Assembly: GCA_036874045.1 (NCBI GenBank)
Contig: JAZBRI010000010.1
Location: forward strand, 4,980,001-5,044,000
Length of the DNA stretch: 64,000 bases
Source: Cymodocea nodosa
Lineage: Eukaryota; Streptophyta; Magnoliopsida; Alismatales; Cymodoceaceae
Direction: 5' to 3'
Shown: one piece after another, positions 48,728 to 61,988 of the stretch
Layout: the number at the start of each line of letters is the position of its first letter
How positions within the stretch are numbered: the stretch's first letter is position 1
Notes under the pieces: model-generated
Database searches by the model: none
Told to the model about the DNA's origin: nothing
What the model saw: the letters and a program-made list of their open reading frames with translations, nothing else
Position numbers and translations under genes: made by a program

Positions 48728-51700
48728 GAATTACTTTCGTAAACAAATATGTTCCAATCACATTGTCGAAGTCAAATGTGGAGTCCCTTTCAATAAAGTG
48801 CTACACGAGTAGTGCAACATTACAATGTTTTATTTGCACAATAATGTCGTAACAATCATGTTGCAATTTTTAATTCCGTCAATGAATATTTTTCTCTTGT
48901 TGCAACAAGTTCAATTTTACTTTTCTACATATTTGAGTAATACGGTGAGAACTTCAAATGAATGTTGTAACCAACAACTTTGGCACAAGGCATCGACAAC
49001 TTAAGAAATTTTTTTGAAAATCCATTCAACTTGTGACATTCGATGCTTGCACGTACGACAACATTCAAGCGTAACTGACTTACACTTTCTCTTCCAATTT
49101 TCATTTCAAATCACCTATACCAAACTTCGTCCTCCAACCATTTCATCCGCTAGCATACACCTCAATTTTCTTATATTTTCAATAGAAGGTAACCCTATTC
49201 TGCTTCCAAATGTTGTTGAATTTCTTGGTGCTGGTAATGAATATTTTAAATTATAATGTGATTTTAGTTTGTAATCGAAACTATTCCCCATCAATATGTT
49301 TCGAGAGTTTATTCCATAGATTCACACGATCACTCAGTATTTCAATATTTTCCCAAGTTTAAGTTTTTCAACAACTTATCGAATGCTGCTTCGTCGCCAA
49401 TTTTGAAGCAATAGATCTCTTCTTAACAATTTTAAAATTTAGAAGTAATTGCAGCCTTCAAAGTGAAGTATTTCTAGAAAACTTAGTTGCGGGGAATTCT
49501 CTTGTGTAGCATCCAACTACAGAAATTGCTAGATTAACTGTCATATTTAGTACACTTTCTATGCTACCCATTGAGTATTAGTTGATAATTTTTGTTTTAA
49601 AGGCCTTAAGATATGCCTTTTTAAGCGAGGTAACAGTCGTAGAGTTTAATCACGACATCCATCACGAGCCTACTATCGGCTTTTCCCCTTTCCATGTCGC
49701 AATTTTGATATTTATCTCGTCGCATACATTGTCTTGTATTAAATCAATCACAAATCTGATTTGTTTTTTAACTCTTATTTTGCCTTTGTTCAGTTTGAGG
49801 AAATGACTTACTAGACTATTACAATGTACATGGTACACTCTTGTTACTTTACCTAATTAAAACTTTGACAACTCCAACATTATTATTCTTCCTAAACCAC
49901 AAATGAGTCATGACATCAATTGTTCGAGGTTGAGGTGCTAATACGTAAATTTCCACCAAAGTTAACGTGACGCAGAGTAACAAAAACTAAATTTTCAGAT
50001 TCAATTAAGCTAAGGTTAACTATTTCTTAAATAGGAAGGTTTTCTCCAACATTTCTTTTCTTCATCCCTAAACCACAACGTTCAATCTAGTCACAACACT
50101 ACTTTAGTTGTAGAGCATCAAGTCTCTTGTTGCACCTACTATTCATTGTCTACAAAATTTGTGGGAAAGAAAGAAAACGAAGAAGATGGTGAAAAAAGGG
50201 ATGATGCATATGCATGACATTGTGTTCTTCCCCACTGTTCGTTTGACTTTCTTCAATCTTGTGTCGTAAAAGGAGGATTGTGGCACCCATTGTTTTTCAC
50301 CATCATTATCTTAAATCCTGAAAGGAAATATAAAAACAAAAATGATGTGATTTAGGTGGGCACAGAATGAGTTGTCCACTTCTCTTTCCACTTTTGTTTT
50401 ATGCAATAGAAGGCACCCATGGGGTTGTCTTCCTGCCAGTCTTCTTCATCATTTCCTTTTAGATCGCTTGACTATAATAGGATAATATGTACAAATGTAA
50501 TAATTTATGCAGAGCATGTCGCACTAATATTTATGTACGATGAGGAAAATCCTTGAATTTCGTATGTACTGAGATGTGGGTACAAAAAATTTGAAATGGC
50601 AATTTAGACTTATATGATAATAGATATTTGTCCAATCTATTATTTCCTAAAGTGCCCCTTCGGATATGTGACACACATAAATTTGCATAGACTTTTAAAT
50701 TATCAGATATGCAAAGACATATACTTAAACTATCTAAGATATTGAAATACTCATTGTTAGGTGTATAAAATGTCCAAATATGGCATGCAGCATTTAGGGA
50801 CAAATTTTCTAAACATACTTACGATTTTCTTTCTAAGCCGAATCACACAAAAACATTTTGGACTTTTCTTGATAAACAACAAAATTAAATATATCAGATC
50901 GTCTTTTATGTATTTTAATGTAACTAACATGATGCAAAGGAGACATCCTTCTTTTCAGGTAGTAAGGCAAGAAATTAATGATAAATTGTTTGGATTTGTT
51001 CAAACACAAAGAACTGTAGGAGAAAACCCAAGTAAAATGTAGTGGCACATTCCCACACAACTCTCAACATTACTTTTCAAGTTACATAAATAAAATTGTG
51101 TGGTTGTGGAAATGCGTGATGAATTCCATGGTGTCCTCCATGTTTTCATTCACTTTTGGAACCAACATTGCAATAAGAACCGCTTATAGGTATAAAGGTG
51201 ACGACATCTTCAGGGTTGAGATCAAGATCTTGCTGTGAGATTCCATCTTAACTTCGAAAAAATCCTTCATGATGATGTCACAACTCCTATCTCCTCTCAA
51301 CAAAATTGTACTACTCCTGGTTTTAATTTACCGTTTGGCTCTCCCTAACTAAAAAGATTTGACCTACATTGAAATGTAAATTTCCTCAAAGTGTATAATA
51401 AATTAAATCGATGATTAGAACCAATATTAAAAATAATTCTAGCAACATAGATGCTACCACGATCTTTATTGATTGTTTAATAGTTATCGTGTTGAGTAGA
51501 CAGATGAAGCATCGTGCAATCCAAGACTACATTATAATGATTACTTAAAAATTAAACAACAAAAAACAAATTGGATGTTTGGAAACGATTCTTAAAACTC
51601 GATCAAATCCAATTAAAATAGTGAAATTCCTGATGTTATATTTCACTATAAATACGTGCCCTTTATTTGTCCCTTTCAACGAAAAGGAAAATACTGTGTA

Positions 51701-51730
51701 CCATTCATTCAAGTCTATAGATTCACTAAC

Positions 51731-52042
51731 ATGGCAAACCCTAAGGCGATCCTTCTCGTTCTCATGGTTGTGCTTTGCATAGGCATGACCATGGGTGCTC
51801 GTAGTTTGGAGGTGGGGGGTGAAGGAGGTGGCAGTGGGGGAGGACGAGCAAGAGCTTCTGATGGTGCATCTGCTGCGGGATTTGGATTTGGAGGTGGACG
51901 TGGGGGTGGGTATGACGACAATGGGAACTGGGTAGGAGGTGGTGGGAGAGGTGGTGGTGGTGGCTTGGTAACTTCAATACCTGGAGGTAGAGGAGCTGCT
52001 CGTGGTGGTGGTGATGGATGGGGTGAAGGATGGAAGCCTTGA
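51731..52042 (+). CDS. Secreted glycine-rich protein, copy 16
   Basis: Lies in unit 16 (50832-54146), with TATA at 51647 and AATAAA at 52107. The protein is identical to copy 1, and no unit-specific variant was seen. Confidence 0.88.
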   Translation: MANPKAILLVLMVVLCIGMTMGARSLEVGGEGGGSGGGRARASDGASAAGFGFGGGRGGGYDDNGNWVGGGGRGGGGGLVTSIPGGRGAARGGGDGWGEGWKP

Positions 52043-55000
52043 GAATTACTTTCGTAAACAAATATGTTCCAATCACATTGTCGAAGTCAAATGTGGAGTC
52101 CCTTTCAATAAAGTGCTACACGAGTAGTGCAACATTACAATGTTTTATTTGCACAATAATGTCGTAACAATCATGTTGCAATTTTTAATTCCGTCAATGA
52201 ATATTTTTCTCTTGTTGCAACAAGTTCAATTTTACTTTTCTACATATTTGAGTAATACGGTGAGAACTTCAAATGAATGTTGTAACCAACAACTTTGGCA
52301 CAAGGCATCGACAACTTAAGAAATTTTTTTGAAAATCCATTCAACTTGTGACATTCGATGCTTGCACGTACGACAACATTCAAGCGTAACTGACTTACAC
52401 TTTCTCTTCCAATTTTCATTTCAAATCACCTATACCAAACTTCGTCCTCCAACCATTTCATCCGCTAGCATACACCTCAATTTTCTTATATTTTCAATAG
52501 AAGGTAACCCTATTCTGCTTCCAAATGTTGTTGAATTTCTTGGTGCTGGTAATGAATATTTTAAATTATAATGTGATTTTAGTTTGTAATCGAAACTATT
52601 CCCCATCAATATGTTTCGAGAGTTTATTCCATAGATTCACACGATCACTCAGTATTTCAATATTTTCCCAAGTTTAAGTTTTTCAACAACTTATCGAATG
52701 CTGCTTCGTCGCCAATTTTGAAGCAATAGATCTCTTCTTAACAATTTTAAAATTTAGAAGTAATTGCAGCCTTCAAAGTGAAGTATTTCTAGAAAACTTA
52801 GTTGCGGGGAATTCTCTTGTGTAGCATCCAACTACAGAAATTGCTAGATTAACTGTCATATTTAGTACACTTTCTATGCTACCCATTGAGTATTAGTTGA
52901 TAATTTTTGTTTTAAAGGCCTTAAGATATGCCTTTTTAAGCGAGGTAACAGTCGTAGAGTTTAATCACGACATCCATCACGAGCCTACTATCGGCTTTTC
53001 CCCTTTCCATGTCGCAATTTTGATATTTATCTCGTCGCATACATTGTCTTGTATTAAATCAATCACAAATCTGATTTGTTTTTTAACTCTTATTTTGCCT
53101 TTGTTCAGTTTGAGGAAATGACTTACTAGACTATTACAATGTACATGGTACACTCTTGTTACTTTACCTAATTAAAACTTTGACAACTCCAACATTATTA
53201 TTCTTCCTAAACCACAAATGAGTCATGACATCAATTGTTCGAGGTTGAGGTGCTAATACGTAAATTTCCACCAAAGTTAACGTGACGCAGAGTAACAAAA
53301 ACTAAATTTTCAGATTCAATTAAGCTAAGGTTAACTATTTCTTAAATAGGAAGGTTTTCTCCAACATTTCTTTTCTTCATCCCTAAACCACAACGTTCAA
53401 TCTAGTCACAACACTACTTTAGTTGTAGAGCATCAAGTCTCTTGTTGCACCTACTATTCATTGTCTACAAAATTTGTGGGAAAGAAAGAAAACGAAGAAG
53501 ATGGTGAAAAAAGGGATGATGCATATGCATGACATTGTGTTCTTCCCCACTGTTCGTTTGACTTTCTTCAATCTTGTGTCGTAAAAGGAGGATTGTGGCA
53601 CCCATTGTTTTTCACCATCATTATCTTAAATCCTGAAAGGAAATATAAAAACAAAAATGATGTGATTTAGGTGGGCACAGAATGAGTTGTCCACTTCTCT
53701 TTCCACTTTTGTTTTATGCAATAGAAGGCACCCATGGGGTTGTCTTCCTGCCAGTCTTCTTCATCATTTCCTTTTAGATCGCTTGACTATAATAGGATAA
53801 TATGTACAAATGTAATAATTTATGCAGAGCATGTCGCACTAATATTTATGTACGATGAGGAAAATCCTTGAATTTCGTATGTACTGAGATGTGGGTACAA
53901 AAAATTTGAAATGGCAATTTAGACTTATATGATAATAGATATTTGTCCAATCTATTATTTCCTAAAGTGCCCCTTCGGATATGTGACACACATAAATTTG
54001 CATAGACTTTTAAATTATCAGATATGCAAAGACATATACTTAAACTATCTAAGATATTGAAATACTCATTGTTAGGTGTATAAAATGTCCAAATATGGCA
54101 TGCAGCATTTAGGGACAAATTTTCTAAACATACTTACGATTTTCTTTCTAAGCCGAATCACACAAAAACATTTTGGACTTTTCTTGATAAACAACAAAAT
54201 TAAATATATCAGATCGTCTTTTATGTATTTTAATGTAACTAACATGATGCAAAGGAGACATCCTTCTTTTCAGGTAGTAAGGCAAGAAATTAATGATAAA
54301 TTGTTTGGATTTGTTCAAACACAAAGAACTGTAGGAGAAAACCCAAGTAAAATGTAGTGGCACATTCCCACACAACTCTCAACATTACTTTTCAAGTTAC
54401 ATAAATAAAATTGTGTGGTTGTGGAAATGCGTGATGAATTCCATGGTGTCCTCCATGTTTTCATTCACTTTTGGAACCAACATTGCAATAAGAACCGCTT
54501 ATAGGTATAAAGGTGACGACATCTTCAGGGTTGAGATCAAGATCTTGCTGTGAGATTCCATCTTAACTTCGAAAAAATCCTTCATGATGATGTCACAACT
54601 CCTATCTCCTCTCAACAAAATTGTACTACTCCTGGTTTTAATTTACCGTTTGGCTCTCCCTAACTAAAAAGATTTGACCTACATTGAAATGTAAATTTCC
54701 TCAAAGTGTATAATAAATTAAATCGATGATTAGAACCAATATTAAAAATAATTCTAGCAACATAGATGCTACCACGATCTTTATTGATTGTTTAATAGTT
54801 ATCGTGTTGAGTAGACAGATGAAGCATCGTGCAATCCAAGACTACATTATAATGATTACTTAAAAATTAAACAACAAAAAACAAATTGGATGTTTGGAAA
54901 CGATTCTTAAAACTCGATCAAATCCAATTAAAATAGTGAAATTCCTGATGTTATATTTCACTATAAATACGTGCCCTTTATTTGTCCCTTTCAACGAAAA

Positions 55001-55045
55001 GGAAAATACTGTGTACCATTCATTCAAGTCTATAGATTCACTAAC

Positions 55046-55357
55046 ATGGCAAACCCTAAGGCGATCCTTCTCGTTCTCATGGTTGTGCTTTGCATAGGCA
55101 TGACCATGGGTGCTCGTAGTTTGGAGGTGGGGGGTGAAGGAGGTGGCAGTGGGGGAGGACGAGCAAGAGCTTCTGATGGTGCATCTGCTGCGGGATTTGG
55201 ATTTGGAGGTGGACGTGGGGGTGGGTATGACGACAATGGGAACTGGGTAGGAGGTGGTGGGAGAGGTGGTGGTGGTGGCTTGGTAACTTCAATACCTGGA
55301 GGTAGAGGAGCTGCTCGTGGTGGTGGTGATGGATGGGGTGAAGGATGGAAGCCTTGA
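55046..55357 (+). CDS. Secreted glycine-rich protein, copy 17
   Basis: Lies in unit 17 (54147-57462, 3,316 bp), with TATA at 54962 and AATAAA at 55422. The gene is identical to copy 1. The spacer has the T insertion at 56259 shared with unit 13. Confidence 0.88.
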   Translation: MANPKAILLVLMVVLCIGMTMGARSLEVGGEGGGSGGGRARASDGASAAGFGFGGGRGGGYDDNGNWVGGGGRGGGGGLVTSIPGGRGAARGGGDGWGEGWKP

Positions 55358-56258
55358 GAATTACTTTCGTAAACAAATATGTTCCAATCACATTGTCGAA
55401 GTCAAATGTGGAGTCCCTTTCAATAAAGTGCTACACGAGTAGTGCAACATTACAATGTTTTATTTGCACAATAATGTCGTAACAATCATGTTGCAATTTT
55501 TAATTCCGTCAATGAATATTTTTCTCTTGTTGCAACAAGTTCAATTTTACTTTTCTACATATTTGAGTAATACGGTGAGAACTTCAAATGAATGTTGTAA
55601 CCAACAACTTTGGCACAAGGCATCGACAACTTAAGAAATTTTTTTGAAAATCCATTCAACTTGTGACATTCGATGCTTGCACGTACGACAACATTCAAGC
55701 GTAACTGACTTACACTTTCTCTTCCAATTTTCATTTCAAATCACCTATACCAAACTTCGTCCTCCAACCATTTCATCCGCTAGCATACACCTCAATTTTC
55801 TTATATTTTCAATAGAAGGTAACCCTATTCTGCTTCCAAATGTTGTTGAATTTCTTGGTGCTGGTAATGAATATTTTAAATTATAATGTGATTTTAGTTT
55901 GTAATCGAAACTATTCCCCATCAATATGTTTCGAGAGTTTATTCCATAGATTCACACGATCACTCAGTATTTCAATATTTTCCCAAGTTTAAGTTTTTCA
56001 ACAACTTATCGAATGCTGCTTCGTCGCCAATTTTGAAGCAATAGATCTCTTCTTAACAATTTTAAAATTTAGAAGTAATTGCAGCCTTCAAAGTGAAGTA
56101 TTTCTAGAAAACTTAGTTGCGGGGAATTCTCTTGTGTAGCATCCAACTACAGAAATTGCTAGATTAACTGTCATATTTAGTACACTTTCTATGCTACCCA
56201 TTGAGTATTAGTTGATAATTTTTGTTTTAAAGGCCTTAAGATATGCCTTTTTAAGCGA

Positions 56259-56259
56259 T
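56259..56259. other. One-base T insertion, unit 17
   Basis: Same insertion and same context (GCGATGG) as at 42998, exactly four units further on. A single origin followed by copying is more likely than two independent events, since the site is not a homopolymer. Confidence 0.95.
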
Positions 56260-58361
56260 GGTAACAGTCGTAGAGTTTAATCACGACATCCATCACGAGC
56301 CTACTATCGGCTTTTCCCCTTTCCATGTCGCAATTTTGATATTTATCTCGTCGCATACATTGTCTTGTATTAAATCAATCACAAATCTGATTTGTTTTTT
56401 AACTCTTATTTTGCCTTTGTTCAGTTTGAGGAAATGACTTACTAGACTATTACAATGTACATGGTACACTCTTGTTACTTTACCTAATTAAAACTTTGAC
56501 AACTCCAACATTATTATTCTTCCTAAACCACAAATGAGTCATGACATCAATTGTTCGAGGTTGAGGTGCTAATACGTAAATTTCCACCAAAGTTAACGTG
56601 ACGCAGAGTAACAAAAACTAAATTTTCAGATTCAATTAAGCTAAGGTTAACTATTTCTTAAATAGGAAGGTTTTCTCCAACATTTCTTTTCTTCATCCCT
56701 AAACCACAACGTTCAATCTAGTCACAACACTACTTTAGTTGTAGAGCATCAAGTCTCTTGTTGCACCTACTATTCATTGTCTACAAAATTTGTGGGAAAG
56801 AAAGAAAACGAAGAAGATGGTGAAAAAAGGGATGATGCATATGCATGACATTGTGTTCTTCCCCACTGTTCGTTTGACTTTCTTCAATCTTGTGTCGTAA
56901 AAGGAGGATTGTGGCACCCATTGTTTTTCACCATCATTATCTTAAATCCTGAAAGGAAATATAAAAACAAAAATGATGTGATTTAGGTGGGCACAGAATG
57001 AGTTGTCCACTTCTCTTTCCACTTTTGTTTTATGCAATAGAAGGCACCCATGGGGTTGTCTTCCTGCCAGTCTTCTTCATCATTTCCTTTTAGATCGCTT
57101 GACTATAATAGGATAATATGTACAAATGTAATAATTTATGCAGAGCATGTCGCACTAATATTTATGTACGATGAGGAAAATCCTTGAATTTCGTATGTAC
57201 TGAGATGTGGGTACAAAAAATTTGAAATGGCAATTTAGACTTATATGATAATAGATATTTGTCCAATCTATTATTTCCTAAAGTGCCCCTTCGGATATGT
57301 GACACACATAAATTTGCATAGACTTTTAAATTATCAGATATGCAAAGACATATACTTAAACTATCTAAGATATTGAAATACTCATTGTTAGGTGTATAAA
57401 ATGTCCAAATATGGCATGCAGCATTTAGGGACAAATTTTCTAAACATACTTACGATTTTCTTTCTAAGCCGAATCACACAAAAACATTTTGGACTTTTCT
57501 TGATAAACAACAAAATTAAATATATCAGATCGTCTTTTATGTATTTTAATGTAACTAACATGATGCAAAGGAGACATCCTTCTTTTCAGGTAGTAAGGCA
57601 AGAAATTAATGATAAATTGTTTGGATTTGTTCAAACACAAAGAACTGTAGGAGAAAACCCAAGTAAAATGTAGTGGCACATTCCCACACAACTCTCAACA
57701 TTACTTTTCAAGTTACATAAATAAAATTGTGTGGTTGTGGAAATGCGTGATGAATTCCATGGTGTCCTCCATGTTTTCATTCACTTTTGGAACCAACATT
57801 GCAATAAGAACCGCTTATAGGTATAAAGGTGACGACATCTTCAGGGTTGAGATCAAGATCTTGCTGTGAGATTCCATCTTAACTTCGAAAAAATCCTTCA
57901 TGATGATGTCACAACTCCTATCTCCTCTCAACAAAATTGTACTACTCCTGGTTTTAATTTACCGTTTGGCTCTCCCTAACTAAAAAGATTTGACCTACAT
58001 TGAAATGTAAATTTCCTCAAAGTGTATAATAAATTAAATCGATGATTAGAACCAATATTAAAAATAATTCTAGCAACATAGATGCTACCACGATCTTTAT
58101 TGATTGTTTAATAGTTATCGTGTTGAGTAGACAGATGAAGCATCGTGCAATCCAAGACTACATTATAATGATTACTTAAAAATTAAACAACAAAAAACAA
58201 ATTGGATGTTTGGAAACGATTCTTAAAACTCGATCAAATCCAATTAAAATAGTGAAATTCCTGATGTTATATTTCACTATAAATACGTGCCCTTTATTTG
58301 TCCCTTTCAACGAAAAGGAAAATACTGTGTACCATTCATTCAAGTCTATAGATTCACTAAC

Positions 58362-58673
58362 ATGGCAAACCCTAAGGCGATCCTTCTCGTTCTCATGGTT
58401 GTGCTTTGCATAGGCATGACCATGGGTGCTCGTAGTTTGGAGGTGGGGGGTGAAGGAGGTGGCAGTGGGGGAGGACGAGCAAGAGCTTCTGATGGTGCAT
58501 CTGCTGCGGGATTTGGATTTGGAGGTGGACGTGGGGGTGGGTATGACGACAATGGGAACTGGGTAGGAGGTGGTGGGAGAGGTGGTGGTGGTGGCTTGGT
58601 AACTTCAATACCTGGAGGTAGAGGAGCTGCTCGTGGTGGTGGTGATGGATGGGGTGAAGGATGGAAGCCTTGA
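58362..58673 (+). CDS. Secreted glycine-rich protein, copy 18
   Basis: Lies in unit 18 (57463-60777), the last complete unit in the window, with TATA at 58278 and AATAAA at 58738. The protein is identical to copy 1. Confidence 0.88.
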   Translation: MANPKAILLVLMVVLCIGMTMGARSLEVGGEGGGSGGGRARASDGASAAGFGFGGGRGGGYDDNGNWVGGGGRGGGGGLVTSIPGGRGAARGGGDGWGEGWKP

Positions 58674-61600
58674 GAATTACTTTCGTAAACAAATATGTTC
58701 CAATCACATTGTCGAAGTCAAATGTGGAGTCCCTTTCAATAAAGTGCTACACGAGTAGTGCAACATTACAATGTTTTATTTGCACAATAATGTCGTAACA
58801 ATCATGTTGCAATTTTTAATTCCGTCAATGAATATTTTTCTCTTGTTGCAACAAGTTCAATTTTACTTTTCTACATATTTGAGTAATACGGTGAGAACTT
58901 CAAATGAATGTTGTAACCAACAACTTTGGCACAAGGCATCGACAACTTAAGAAATTTTTTTGAAAATCCATTCAACTTGTGACATTCGATGCTTGCACGT
59001 ACGACAACATTCAAGCGTAACTGACTTACACTTTCTCTTCCAATTTTCATTTCAAATCACCTATACCAAACTTCGTCCTCCAACCATTTCATCCGCTAGC
59101 ATACACCTCAATTTTCTTATATTTTCAATAGAAGGTAACCCTATTCTGCTTCCAAATGTTGTTGAATTTCTTGGTGCTGGTAATGAATATTTTAAATTAT
59201 AATGTGATTTTAGTTTGTAATCGAAACTATTCCCCATCAATATGTTTCGAGAGTTTATTCCATAGATTCACACGATCACTCAGTATTTCAATATTTTCCC
59301 AAGTTTAAGTTTTTCAACAACTTATCGAATGCTGCTTCGTCGCCAATTTTGAAGCAATAGATCTCTTCTTAACAATTTTAAAATTTAGAAGTAATTGCAG
59401 CCTTCAAAGTGAAGTATTTCTAGAAAACTTAGTTGCGGGGAATTCTCTTGTGTAGCATCCAACTACAGAAATTGCTAGATTAACTGTCATATTTAGTACA
59501 CTTTCTATGCTACCCATTGAGTATTAGTTGATAATTTTTGTTTTAAAGGCCTTAAGATATGCCTTTTTAAGCGAGGTAACAGTCGTAGAGTTTAATCACG
59601 ACATCCATCACGAGCCTACTATCGGCTTTTCCCCTTTCCATGTCGCAATTTTGATATTTATCTCGTCGCATACATTGTCTTGTATTAAATCAATCACAAA
59701 TCTGATTTGTTTTTTAACTCTTATTTTGCCTTTGTTCAGTTTGAGGAAATGACTTACTAGACTATTACAATGTACATGGTACACTCTTGTTACTTTACCT
59801 AATTAAAACTTTGACAACTCCAACATTATTATTCTTCCTAAACCACAAATGAGTCATGACATCAATTGTTCGAGGTTGAGGTGCTAATACGTAAATTTCC
59901 ACCAAAGTTAACGTGACGCAGAGTAACAAAAACTAAATTTTCAGATTCAATTAAGCTAAGGTTAACTATTTCTTAAATAGGAAGGTTTTCTCCAACATTT
60001 CTTTTCTTCATCCCTAAACCACAACGTTCAATCTAGTCACAACACTACTTTAGTTGTAGAGCATCAAGTCTCTTGTTGCACCTACTATTCATTGTCTACA
60101 AAATTTGTGGGAAAGAAAGAAAACGAAGAAGATGGTGAAAAAAGGGATGATGCATATGCATGACATTGTGTTCTTCCCCACTGTTCGTTTGACTTTCTTC
60201 AATCTTGTGTCGTAAAAGGAGGATTGTGGCACCCATTGTTTTTCACCATCATTATCTTAAATCCTGAAAGGAAATATAAAAACAAAAATGATGTGATTTA
60301 GGTGGGCACAGAATGAGTTGTCCACTTCTCTTTCCACTTTTGTTTTATGCAATAGAAGGCACCCATGGGGTTGTCTTCCTGCCAGTCTTCTTCATCATTT
60401 CCTTTTAGATCGCTTGACTATAATAGGATAATATGTACAAATGTAATAATTTATGCAGAGCATGTCGCACTAATATTTATGTACGATGAGGAAAATCCTT
60501 GAATTTCGTATGTACTGAGATGTGGGTACAAAAAATTTGAAATGGCAATTTAGACTTATATGATAATAGATATTTGTCCAATCTATTATTTCCTAAAGTG
60601 CCCCTTCGGATATGTGACACACATAAATTTGCATAGACTTTTAAATTATCAGATATGCAAAGACATATACTTAAACTATCTAAGATATTGAAATACTCAT
60701 TGTTAGGTGTATAAAATGTCCAAATATGGCATGCAGCATTTAGGGACAAATTTTCTAAACATACTTACGATTTTCTTTCTAAGCCGAATCACACAAAAAC
60801 ATTTTGGACTTTTCTTGATAAACAACAAAATTAAATATATCAGATCGTCTTTTATGTATTTTAATGTAACTAACATGATGCAAAGGAGACATCCTTCTTT
60901 TCAGGTAGTAAGGCAAGAAATTAATGATAAATTGTTTGGATTTGTTCAAACACAAAGAACTGTAGGAGAAAACCCAAGTAAAATGTAGTGGCACATTCCC
61001 ACACAACTCTCAACATTACTTTTCAAGTTACATAAATAAAATTGTGTGGTTGTGGAAATGCGTGATGAATTCCATGGTGTCCTCCATGTTTTCATTCACT
61101 TTTGGAACCAACATTGCAATAAGAACCGCTTATAGGTATAAAGGTGACGACATCTTCAGGGTTGAGATCAAGATCTTGCTGTGAGATTCCATCTTAACTT
61201 CGAAAAAATCCTTCATGATGATGTCACAACTCCTATCTCCTCTCAACAAAATTGTACTACTCCTGGTTTTAATTTACCGTTTGGCTCTCCCTAACTAAAA
61301 AGATTTGACCTACATTGAAATGTAAATTTCCTCAAAGTGTATAATAAATTAAATCGATGATTAGAACCAATATTAAAAATAATTCTAGCAACATAGATGC
61401 TACCACGATCTTTATTGATTGTTTAATAGTTATCGTGTTGAGTAGACAGATGAAGCATCGTGCAATCCAAGACTACATTATAATGATTACTTAAAAATTA
61501 AACAACAAAAAACAAATTGGATGTTTGGAAACGATTCTTAAAACTCGATCAAATCCAATTAAAATAGTGAAATTCCTGATGTTATATTTCACTATAAATA

Positions 61601-61676
61601 CGTGCCCTTTATTTGTCCCTTTCAACGAAAAGGAAAATACTGTGTACCATTCATTCAAGTCTATAGATTCACTAAC

Positions 61677-61988
61677 ATGGCAAACCCTAAGGCGATCCTT
61701 CTCGTTCTCATGGTTGTGCTTTGCATAGGCATGACCATGGGTGCTCGTAGTTTGGAGGTGGGGGGTGAAGGAGGTGGCAGTGGGGGAGGACGAGCAAGAG
61801 CTTCTGATGGTGCATCTGCTGCGGGATTTGGATTTGGAGGTGGACGTGGGGGTGGGTATGACGACAATGGGAACTGGGTAGGAGGTGGTGGGAGAGGTGG
61901 TGGTGGTGGCTTGGTAACTTCAATACCTGGAGGTAGAGGAGCTGCTCGTGGTGGTGGTGATGGATGGGGTGAAGGATGGAAGCCTTGA
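61677..61988 (+). CDS. Secreted glycine-rich protein, copy 19
   Basis: Lies in unit 19 (60778-64000), which the window end cuts about 92 bp short. The gene is complete, with TATA at 61593 and AATAAA at 62053, and its protein is identical to copy 1. Nothing before the cut suggests the array is ending. Confidence 0.88.
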   Translation: MANPKAILLVLMVVLCIGMTMGARSLEVGGEGGGSGGGRARASDGASAAGFGFGGGRGGGYDDNGNWVGGGGRGGGGGLVTSIPGGRGAARGGGDGWGEGWKP

